Source: Scatonaster sp045598705 (GTDB taxonomy: Bacteria; Bacillota; Clostridia; Saccharofermentanales; Saccharofermentanaceae). From it: a stretch of 17,384 nucleotides of DNA. The notes under the pieces are model-generated. The model did not search any database, had not been told where the DNA came from, and saw only the letters and a program-made list of their open reading frames with translations. Location: positions 1 through 17,384 of the forward strand of contig JAZLMM010000001.1 of assembly GCA_045598705.1 (NCBI GenBank). Direction: 5' to 3'. Each line of letters begins with the position of its first letter. The first letter of the stretch is position 1. Below are positions 8,375 to 14,877 of this stretch, piece after piece. Made by a program: the position numbers and the translations under genes.

Positions 8375-8403
8375 ATAATAGATTTGAAGCGGGGATGTGT
8401 CAA
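8375..8403 (-). promoter_or_regulatory. Strong sigma-A-type promoter of the XRE-cupin / acyl-CoA synthetase / valS operon
   Basis: Consensus TTGACA (8403-8398), a 17-bp spacer and TATTAT (8380-8375) on the minus strand. The start point is near 8368, leaving a leader of only about 25 nt before the XRE start codon. That is too short for a T-box or other aptamer. Confidence 0.85.
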
Positions 8404-8409
8404 CTGACA
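8398..8409. promoter_or_regulatory. 12-bp palindrome overlapping the -35 box; candidate operator
   Basis: TGTCAACTGACA is a perfect inverted repeat (TGTCA, 2-bp centre, TGACA) and contains the entire -35 hexamer of the operon promoter. A dimeric XRE protein bound here would block RNA polymerase. A second inverted repeat, AACGAA (8414-8419) with TTCGTT (8430-8435), lies just upstream and may be an additional site. Binding by the XRE-cupin protein is inferred, not shown. Confidence 0.5.
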
Positions 8410-8510
8410 ATTCAACGAAAACATAGTGATTCGTTCGTTTCTGTATTTCTACGCGTTACATCTCGCACTTTGATATTGTGGAATTGTGCTCTCCAGACGT
8501 GCATATAAAG

Positions 8511-8540
8511 TAGACAGTGTTCAATACGAGATGTTAATAT
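8511..8540 (+). promoter_or_regulatory. Possible promoter of the MoxR operon
   Basis: TAGACA (8511-8516), an 18-bp spacer and TAATAT (8535-8540) preceded by TGT, an extended -10. A second -10-like TATAAT lies at 8546-8551 without a good -35. The match is moderate. The 280-bp gap 8343-8622 is a divergent control region holding this promoter and the one for the XRE operon. The leader also carries three heptamers in tandem (ATTCATA, ATTCAGC, ATTCAGC at 8550-8570). Confidence 0.4.
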
Positions 8541-8622
8541 AAACTTATAATTCATAATTCAGCATTCAGCGTTTATTTGAGGGATGGAGACAAACTCGCA
8601 CTAGCGCTTTTCGGAGGTACAT

Positions 8623-9615
8623 ATGGAAACGACATCGAATACTGGTTCAAATATCACAGCTTCCAAGATTGTCAACAACATCAACAAGGTCATTGTCGGC
8701 AAAGATAAGCAGATTGAGTTATTGATGGTCTCACTGATTGTAGGCGGTCACGTATTGCTTCAAGATGTGCCGGGAACCGGGAAGACCAAGACTGCTCGCG
8801 CCCTTGCACAGTCTTTGAAACTTGATTTCAAGCGTGTGCAGTTTACCATCGATCTCCTACCTTCTGACTTAACAGGTATTCATTACTTCGATAGAACTTC
8901 AGATGAATTCAAATTCCGTCCAGGACCGATCTTCACCAACATCCTGCTGGCTGACGAGATCAACCGTGCAACAGCCAGAACCCAGTCCAGTCTACTTGAG
9001 TGTATGGAAGAGAAGCAAGTCACCGTGGATGGCGAGACTCGTCCGCTTCCACCTCCTTTCTTAGTTATTGCAACGCAGAACCCGATTGAATCGCAAGGTA
9101 CATTCCCACTTCCGGAAGCTCAACTCGATCGTTTCCTTATGATGCTTTCCATGGAATATCCAACCAAGGAAGAAAGCATTGCCATCCTTAAGCGTTTCGC
9201 CACAGAAGATCCGCTCACTTCACTAGAATCTGTTGCAGACCCTTCTGAACTTCTGGCTATGCAGGAAGAAGCCAAGAAGATTCATGTATCCGATTTGCTT
9301 TATGAATATGCCACAGCGATTGTTGAAGCGACAAGAAACTCTTATGAGATACGTGTCGGCGCAAGCCCACGTGCTTTGCTCGCCTATGTCGCCGCGGCCA
9401 AAGCATTGGCTCTGCTTCGTGGCCGTACATATTGTGTACCGGATGATTTCAAGGAGTTGGCTGTACCAGTCCTTGCTCATCGTCTGACAATGAGTTCTAA
9501 TGGTACTTCTTCTTCAGACGGCAAATTCCTCAGTCAGCATGATTATGCCACCTCAGTTGTAACGAACATTCTGAATACAGTACCCTGTCCAACGGAGGAT
9601 TTCACTCGCGCATGA
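8623..9615 (+). CDS. MoxR-family AAA+ ATPase
   Basis: 330 residues. MoxR ATPases act as chaperones that remodel or activate partner proteins, often ones with von Willebrand A-like domains encoded next door. Visible motifs are Walker A VPGTGKT (49-55), Walker B ILLADE (107-112), sensor 1 ATQNP (150-154), EAQLDRF (165-171) near the arginine-finger region, and sensor 2 GASPRA (246-251). Length is normal. The ATG has GGAGGT at 8613-8618 with a rather short spacer. The stop overlaps the next gene's start by 4 bp (ATGA), so the two are translated together. The neighbouring DUF58 protein is the expected partner; the process served (envelope or stress related in other bacteria) is not known here. Confidence 0.93.
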   Translation: METTSNTGSNITASKIVNNINKVIVGKDKQIELLMVSLIVGGHVLLQDVPGTGKTKTARALAQSLKLDFKRVQFTIDLLPSDLTGIHYFDRTSDEFKFRPGPIFTNILLADEINRATARTQSSLLECMEEKQVTVDGETRPLPPPFLVIATQNPIESQGTFPLPEAQLDRFLMMLSMEYPTKEESIAILKRFATEDPLTSLESVADPSELLAMQEEAKKIHVSDLLYEYATAIVEATRNSYEIRVGASPRALLAYVAAAKALALLRGRTYCVPDDFKELAVPVLAHRLTMSSNGTSSSDGKFLSQHDYATSVVTNILNTVPCPTEDFTRA

Positions 9616-10742
9616 AGCTTCTGGTTTTTCTGATTCTTCTGGCGATACTTGCCGCACTCGAACTGTTTATCTACCGCAAGCATGCATTGGATAATCTCTC
9701 TCTCGATGTGCGCTTCTCCAAGAGAGTCGCTCGTTTCGGAGAAACCATTGAAGTGATTGAAACTGCGCAGAACAACAAGAAACTCCCTCTTCCTTTCCTG
9801 CTTCTGAAGTTTGAGACACCAACCCCACTTCAGTTCCTGGACATGACAAACACCTCAGCTTCAGACTTTCTCTATCGTGAAGACATGCTTACAATGAAAT
9901 CCTTCTCGCAGCATACCCGCCGCATCAAGGCAAATTGTACGCGCAGAGGATTCTACTCTTTCTTCCGCGTCAACATTACCACATCCGACCTTCTACTGAT
10001 CGATAAGTTGAATCGAAACTTTGAGAATGATGCTCACTTGACAGTACTTCCGGAAGAAATTCCAACACTCGATATTCAATCTCTTCTTTCCATCACGTTC
10101 AGTGACATCATGCAAAGAAGGACGCTCCTGACCGATCCTTTCTCCTTCTCTGGTATTCGAGAGTATCAGCCCTGGGATCCGATGCGTGCCATCAACTGGA
10201 CAGCCACAGCGAAAGCAGGAGACTACATGGTCAACCAGCAGGCCTCCACCTCCACACGTCAAATAACAATCTTTCTGAATCTTGAGTTCTATGATTTCAA
10301 AGAATCCGATAGTCTTCTTGAGAAATCCATCAGTCTTACTTATTCATATATGCTTGCTCTCTGCAAAGCCGGCATCCCCTGCGCACTTTACACGAACGGC
10401 AGAGATGTTCTGACTGAGCTTCCCATCTCACTTGATATGTCTTCGAGCCTCGCAGATATGGAACATCGTGGCGAAGCATTAGCCAGGATCGATTTGACTT
10501 GCCCGGCCATTCCTTTCGACGAGCTTCTGGAGGCTCACGGTGCCAATGTTCACAAGGATGATTACACGATCATTATTTCTCCTCGTTGCGATTCGGCTTT
10601 TCGTAGTATACTTGTCCATCTTAAGCCATACCGTTCTTCACTGAAATGGATCATGCCATGCTACAAGACCACCCCGCGTGTGAAACTGGACTCCGAACTA
10701 ATAAACATATATCAAAGATGGGAGGTAATAGGACATGACTGA
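9612..10742 (+). CDS. DUF58 domain-containing protein (MoxR partner)
   Basis: 376 residues with one N-terminal hydrophobic helix (about 3-20), an immunoglobulin/beta-rich section (about 28-150) that includes TRRGFYSF (110-117), and the DUF58 signature GIREYQPWDPMRAINWTATA (181-200). DUF58 proteins are found almost always after a MoxR gene, and their C-terminal half is related to von Willebrand A folds. Many family members have two N-terminal helices; only one is seen here. The ATG overlaps the MoxR stop by 4 bp, and the end overlaps the next gene by 8 bp. Biochemical activity is not established for the family. Confidence 0.9.
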   Translation: MKLLVFLILLAILAALELFIYRKHALDNLSLDVRFSKRVARFGETIEVIETAQNNKKLPLPFLLLKFETPTPLQFLDMTNTSASDFLYREDMLTMKSFSQHTRRIKANCTRRGFYSFFRVNITTSDLLLIDKLNRNFENDAHLTVLPEEIPTLDIQSLLSITFSDIMQRRTLLTDPFSFSGIREYQPWDPMRAINWTATAKAGDYMVNQQASTSTRQITIFLNLEFYDFKESDSLLEKSISLTYSYMLALCKAGIPCALYTNGRDVLTELPISLDMSSSLADMEHRGEALARIDLTCPAIPFDELLEAHGANVHKDDYTIIISPRCDSAFRSILVHLKPYRSSLKWIMPCYKTTPRVKLDSELINIYQRWEVIGHD

Positions 10743-11961
10743 TATGAAGAAGTCTCCACGCTTTGTCTGTTCTGGCATCGTAGTTGAATACCTCATCACT
10801 TTGATGCTGACTCTGACACTGGTATCTACCGTTTCATACTTCCTTCGAAACTATGATTATGATGGTTTTACCACGTGGAATTACTTATTCTTGATTTGTC
10901 CAGCAACCCTCTTCCTTCTGATTCGTAGAATTCGGATTGGGCTCTTTACAATGATGGGGCTCCACCTGCTTACTGCAACAGGTTCTCTCTTTGGAATCTA
11001 TCAGTTTCTATCCTCCTGTCTACCTAGACGTGATATGTGGATTCCAATCATACTCCTCTCCGCAGCGATTGTGATACTCATGATCGCCTCCATCCTGCGC
11101 CGTTTCTCAAAAGAATCCATCAAAGTGAAGTACGACGGTTTCTTCTTCTACATGGGTATTCACATCGCTTTGTTCATTTTCTGTAAGGTTCAAATCTCGT
11201 CGATTGAGACGATGTTCAATGCCATATTAGTCGCAGGTATTTACTTTGTGGCTCGCCAACTATATACCTTCAACGAACAGTACTACCACAATCTTCATTC
11301 ATCTACTCAGCCTGCCAAAGAGGTAAGAAATCAGTATAATTTCGTGATTCTGATCCTAGCAGCCGGTATTCTATTAGCACTTGTCACACTCACTTTCTTG
11401 CCAATTCAGCAACTATCCAATCTGTTATCTGGTTGTTTCAAACGTATTGCACGTTTTCTTATTAGTCTAATCGACAAGGAAGAATACTTCTTTACGGGGA
11501 ACGATAGTGTTTGGGAAGACTCCGATAGTGTCCCAGAAACATCTGCGGCGGGAGGCAATTCTATTCTCGATGCGATTTTCGAAGTCATCATGGTCGTTTG
11601 CTTCGTTATCCTATTTGTAGTCGTAATTTCGCGTGCGATTCGCGCGCTTCGTAACCGTTACCACATGGCGGAAGAACCCGCTAAAGTCAAAGAGAACATA
11701 GCAGTCACAGATGTTATTGAGGACATCAAACCCGACAAGATTAATAAGTTATCCGATCTGGACTTTGGTTCCGGATACGAGAAGGAGATACGTAAGAAGT
11801 ACTTCAAGACCGTCACGAAAGCCATTCGAAAAGGTGCCAGCATACGCAAATCCGCTTCGCCGAAGCAGATTGAGACCATCGTATCAGAAAATGGAGATCC
11901 GTCCATCACTGAACTGACCTCCCTATATGAGTCTGTAAGATATAGTAAGAAAGCAGATTAA
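10735..11961 (+). CDS. Multi-spanning membrane protein with C-terminal DUF4129-like domain, third gene of MoxR operon
   Basis: 408 residues. About eight hydrophobic segments are visible (roughly 13-36, 47-63, 67-90, 102-121, 134-150, 159-176, 202-222, 277-301). An acidic, extracytoplasmic-looking loop (249-276) precedes the last one. The C-terminal region 345-404 (KKYFKTVTKAIRKGAS, then SPKQIE, then ITELTSLYESVRYSKK) fits the DUF4129 pattern that ends TgpA-type transglutaminase-like membrane proteins. The transglutaminase core that normally lies between the helices and this tail is missing; no Cys-His-Asp triad region is present. The ATG at 10735 has GGAGGT with an 8-nt spacer and overlaps the DUF58 gene. 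A second ATG at 10744 is less well placed. The stop codon is tail to tail with the glucokinase stop. Confidence 0.78.
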   Translation: MTDMKKSPRFVCSGIVVEYLITLMLTLTLVSTVSYFLRNYDYDGFTTWNYLFLICPATLFLLIRRIRIGLFTMMGLHLLTATGSLFGIYQFLSSCLPRRDMWIPIILLSAAIVILMIASILRRFSKESIKVKYDGFFFYMGIHIALFIFCKVQISSIETMFNAILVAGIYFVARQLYTFNEQYYHNLHSSTQPAKEVRNQYNFVILILAAGILLALVTLTFLPIQQLSNLLSGCFKRIARFLISLIDKEEYFFTGNDSVWEDSDSVPETSAAGGNSILDAIFEVIMVVCFVILFVVVISRAIRALRNRYHMAEEPAKVKENIAVTDVIEDIKPDKINKLSDLDFGSGYEKEIRKKYFKTVTKAIRKGASIRKSASPKQIETIVSENGDPSITELTSLYESVRYSKKAD

Positions 11962-12923
11962 TCCTTCAGCATATCGTCGATCATGGCCAGCGAGCCGAAT
12001 AGGATTGAGTCATCGCCCAACGCTGCGGCCTTGATGGATACTGTATCACGGATAGATGGCATACAATAGCGATCCACTTCCTTCAGGATTTTCTCCATGA
12101 ATACTTCATTCATTGCTTCCATCACACCACCGCCAAGTACGACCATCTCAGGGCTGAATGTATTGATTAGATTGCCGATTCCAATGGCCAGATAGTGACA
12201 AGCACGATCTATGGCCTCGATGGTTACTTCATCGCCTTCATCATAAGCGGCTTTCAACGCCTTACTCTTGAATACACCCTTGGCAACCGCTTTCTCCATG
12301 GACGTCGTGCGTCCTCTCTGCGCCTGCGTGCGAATATAGTCGGAGATACCCTGTTTGCTGGAAAATGCTTCTAGACACCCGCGCTGACCGCAATTACACT
12401 TCGGTCCTTCGGGGTCAAGAATCATGTGACCACATTCTGCGCCCTTATCCTGATATCCGGTAAATAGCTTGCCGTCCAGAATCAGACCAGCGCCCATGCC
12501 AGTTCCAACAAAGAGTCCGACTACCTGTCGAAGATTCTTCGCTGCACCATACTTCCATTCGCCGTACACACCGACATTTACGTCATTTCCGATAAAGAAT
12601 GGAACATGGAACTTATCTTCAATCGCCTTCTTAATCTCATAATTTCGCCAAGGAAGGTTCGGTGAGAAAAGCACAACACCCTTCTCAATATTGATCACAC
12701 CCGGTGCGCCAGCGGCTATCGCAGCCACGTCCTTCAAGGAGATATTAAATCCATCTACCAATTCTTCAACGAGGGAGATGATGGTATTCTCAATATTCTG
12801 TGCATCATCGCCGTCTGCCTTCGTCTTCTTCTTGATTCGATAGACGATCTCACGCTTACTGTCGAAGATCGCACCTAAGACTTTGGTTCCACCAATATCT
12901 AGACAAATGAAATACTTGGACAT
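11958..12923 (-). CDS. ROK-family glucokinase
   Basis: 321 residues. It phosphorylates glucose (or a close hexose) with ATP to the 6-phosphate, feeding glycolysis. The ROK marks are present: DIGGTK (9-14, phosphate binding), NDVN (113-116, catalytic Asp114), VGTGMGAG (139-146), ECGH (163-166) and the zinc motif CNCGQRGCLE (176-185). There is no N-terminal helix-turn-helix, so it is a kinase rather than a ROK repressor. Three tandem ATGs occur at 12929, 12926 and 12923. AAAGGAGA at 12938-12931 gives an 8-nt spacing only to the last, so 12923 is chosen. The previous gene's TGA (12928-12926) lies within the same ATGATGATG string, a coupled junction. N-acetylmannosamine or fructose kinase cannot be fully excluded by motif alone. 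Confidence 0.9.
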   Translation of the reverse strand: MSKYFICLDIGGTKVLGAIFDSKREIVYRIKKKTKADGDDAQNIENTIISLVEELVDGFNISLKDVAAIAAGAPGVINIEKGVVLFSPNLPWRNYEIKKAIEDKFHVPFFIGNDVNVGVYGEWKYGAAKNLRQVVGLFVGTGMGAGLILDGKLFTGYQDKGAECGHMILDPEGPKCNCGQRGCLEAFSSKQGISDYIRTQAQRGRTTSMEKAVAKGVFKSKALKAAYDEGDEVTIEAIDRACHYLAIGIGNLINTFSPEMVVLGGGVMEAMNEVFMEKILKEVDRYCMPSIRDTVSIKAAALGDDSILFGSLAMIDDMLKD

Positions 12924-12925
12924 CA

Positions 12926-13294
12926 TCATATCTCCTTTCGTTTTTCCATCTCATCGACCAACGTATAGAGCTTCTGCACGCCGTTCTCCAACTTGAAATA
13001 GTGGAAAATATACGGCACGAGCAGTACGGTGATCAGAAGAAGAAGTGGCAGAATATACCAGTGCTTCGTTACTACGAAAATACCCAATACCATAATGGCG
13101 CAAAGACCAAATAACACTGTTACAATCAAGTGAATCAATCGTTCGTGTTGGAAGTATAGAAGCCATCTGTTTAGATGAGCAAGTTTCTCCTGATGCTTCT
13201 GCGAATCGATCGTTCCGCCTTCCGCATCTACCTTTGCACACGATTCCAGATACCGTTCTGTATCCTTAATCAGGTTTCTTAGCTTCTCCGCCAT
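12926..13294 (-). CDS. Small two-TM membrane protein of unknown function between clpX and glucokinase
   Basis: 122 residues, not recognised. A charged N-terminal helix (1-50) is followed by two hydrophobic helices (about 53-75 and 78-97) joined by a tight turn (TKHW), then a charged C-terminal helix (100-122), so both termini probably face the cytosol. The ATG at 13294 is preceded by a weak AAAGG at 13308-13304, spacer 9. It starts 16 bp after clpX ends and its stop touches the glucokinase start, so it sits within one transcript. Antisense reading frames in this segment are shadows. Confidence 0.8.
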   Translation of the reverse strand: MAEKLRNLIKDTERYLESCAKVDAEGGTIDSQKHQEKLAHLNRWLLYFQHERLIHLIVTVLFGLCAIMVLGIFVVTKHWYILPLLLLITVLLVPYIFHYFKLENGVQKLYTLVDEMEKRKEI

Positions 13295-13310
13295 GCGTCA
13301 ACGCCTTTCG

Positions 13311-14621
13311 TTATGCGCCCTTCTCTTCCGACTTCTCTCTCGAACGAGACTTCTTCGGCTTGGCACCCTTAATCAGTTCAGGCGTCTTACCTTCGGTTAC
13401 GCATTCCTTGTGTACGATACATTTCACCGCATCCTGTTGAGATGGCACATCGTACATAATATCCATCATCAGCTCTTCAAGGATGGCACGAAGTCCTCGC
13501 GCACCAGTCTTTCGCTCGATTGCTTTCTTCGCAATCTCCTCGACTGCATCGTCGTCGAACTCGAGTTCCACGCCGTCCATCTTCAGCATCTTCCAATACT
13601 GCTTAAGCAGTGCATTCTTCGGTTCACGAAGGATACGGATCAAGGCTGCCTCATCTAGGCCATCCAGTGTTACGTTAATCGGTACACGTCCGATAAACTC
13701 TGGAATGAGACCAAATTTCATCAAGTCTTGCGGGACAAGTTGAGACAACCACTCACCTGGTTGTTTTTCCAATTTCGAAACAATCTCTGCGCCGAAACCG
13801 AAATTCTTCTTACCTACACGCTGCTCAATAATCTGTTCCAATCCGTCAAAAGCACCGCCACAGATAAAGAGGATATTCGTAGTATCAAGCTGAATGAATT
13901 CCTGATGCGGATGCTTACGGCCACCTTGCGGCGGTACGTTCGCAACTGTACTTTCAAGAATTTTCAGCAAGGCCTGCTGTACACCTTCTCCACTTACATC
14001 ACGGGTAATGGACGGATTCTCGGACTTCTTCGTAATCTTATCAATTTCATCGATGTAGATGATGCCTCGCTGTGCCGCCTCGACATCGTAGTCTGCTGCC
14101 TGCAGAAGCTTCAGAAGGATATTCTCAACATCTTCACCAACGTAACCTGCCTCGGTCAACGTTGTCGCATCAGCAATGGCAAATGGCACGTTCAGCGCGC
14201 GCGCCAAAGTCTGGGCAAGCAAAGTCTTACCACAACCAGTCGGTCCAATCAGAAGAATATTGCTCTTTGACAGTTCTACATCGTCACTCGTGCTATTCTT
14301 CGCAAAGACACGCTTATAGTGGTTATAAACTGCAACTGCAAGCGCCTTCTTTGCCCGATCTTGTCCGATAACATATTCATCGAGTGCTTCCTTCAACTCT
14401 ACAGGGGTCGGTAGATGATCGCGGTTTCCCTTCGAACTATAATTCGAGCTAGAAAAACCAATCTCACCCTCCGCAAGAATTGACTCGCAGATGGCGACAC
14501 ACTCATTACAGATATAGATGCCCGGAGGCCCTGCCAGCATCTTGGAAACCTCCTGCTCACTCTTTCCACAGAATGAGCAATGGATAATGCCATCAAAATC
14601 TAGTATATCGTCGTTGGCCAT
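13311..14621 (-). CDS. clpX: ClpX, ATP-dependent unfoldase subunit of the Clp protease
   Basis: 436 residues. The hexameric AAA+ ring unfolds substrates and threads them into ClpP in the cytosol. The N-terminal zinc domain has Cys15, Cys18, Cys38 and Cys41. Walker A is GPTGCGKT (126-133), pore loop 1 GYVG (159-162), Walker B IIYIDE (187-192), RKH loop 235-237 and sensor 2 GAR (373-375). The ClpP-docking loop reads FGF (274-276) where [LIV]-G-[FL] is usual. The tail (418-436) is basic then acidic. The ATG at 14621 is preferred over an in-frame GTG at 14627, because the latter lies inside the ribosome binding site AAAGGAG (14633-14627). It heads a transcript with the small membrane protein and glucokinase. 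tig lies upstream as a separate unit and no clpP is present in the window. Confidence 0.97.
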   Translation of the reverse strand: MANDDILDFDGIIHCSFCGKSEQEVSKMLAGPPGIYICNECVAICESILAEGEIGFSSSNYSSKGNRDHLPTPVELKEALDEYVIGQDRAKKALAVAVYNHYKRVFAKNSTSDDVELSKSNILLIGPTGCGKTLLAQTLARALNVPFAIADATTLTEAGYVGEDVENILLKLLQAADYDVEAAQRGIIYIDEIDKITKKSENPSITRDVSGEGVQQALLKILESTVANVPPQGGRKHPHQEFIQLDTTNILFICGGAFDGLEQIIEQRVGKKNFGFGAEIVSKLEKQPGEWLSQLVPQDLMKFGLIPEFIGRVPINVTLDGLDEAALIRILREPKNALLKQYWKMLKMDGVELEFDDDAVEEIAKKAIERKTGARGLRAILEELMMDIMYDVPSQQDAVKCIVHKECVTEGKTPELIKGAKPKKSRSREKSEEKGA

Positions 14622-14637
14622 ATACACTCCTTTATGT

Positions 14638-14669
14638 GGGCATTTCGTCTATATGAAGCCCGAATGCCC
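14638..14669 (-). promoter_or_regulatory. Leader hairpin just upstream of the clpX ribosome binding site
   Basis: GGGCATT (14638-14644) and AATGCCC (14663-14669) form a 7-bp GC-rich stem with an 18-nt loop in the clpX leader, 4 nt before the ribosome binding site. It has no T run after it on either strand, so it is not a terminator. It may affect mRNA stability or ribosome access; no function is shown. Confidence 0.4.
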
Positions 14670-14700
14670 GATTCTTTTCTAGTTTCTTCCTTATCATGTT

Positions 14701-14730
14701 ACCCGAACTGTGCACTTGTTTCAATGAAGT
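14701..14730 (-). promoter_or_regulatory. Possible promoter of clpX
   Basis: On the minus strand TTGAAA, 17 bp and TAACAT lie about 80-110 nt upstream of the clpX start. The -10 match is only partial. No better pair was seen in the 256-bp gap 14622-14877, which otherwise holds the tig terminator and the clpX leader. I saw no clear CtsR heptad repeat (GGTCAAA) tandem. Confidence 0.35.
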
Positions 14731-14786
14731 TTAGGGGCTTTTATGTTACTAATTCTTTTCATTTATACAAACAGTATCAAGGAATG

Positions 14787-14830
14787 TAAAAGAAAAGAGA
14801 CTGAATGGGGTCAATTGACCATCCAGTCTC
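14787..14830 (-). terminator. Rho-independent terminator of tig
   Basis: The stem pairs GAGACTG (14797-14803) with CAGTCTC (14824-14830) and continues after one mismatch with ATGG (14805-14808) and CCAT (14819-14822). On the minus strand it is followed by TTTTCTTTT. The loop contains the self-complementary GGTCAATTGACC (14809-14820). It lies 47 bp beyond the tig stop codon, which separates tig from clpX. Confidence 0.85.
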
Positions 14831-14877
14831 CTTATTTCACGGGAACGCCGTGTGATTTCTTCGCTTCAAACCAGGAA

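Noticed and set aside
8550..8570. Three ATTCA-type heptamers as a possible CRISPR or regulatory iteron array
   Set aside because: Too short and too few copies; recorded only as a minor tandem repeat in the moxR leader.
14831..14877. CACGG/CCGTG mini-hairpin after tig as a terminator
   Set aside because: Stem of 5 bp without a T tract; the real terminator follows at 14787-14830.
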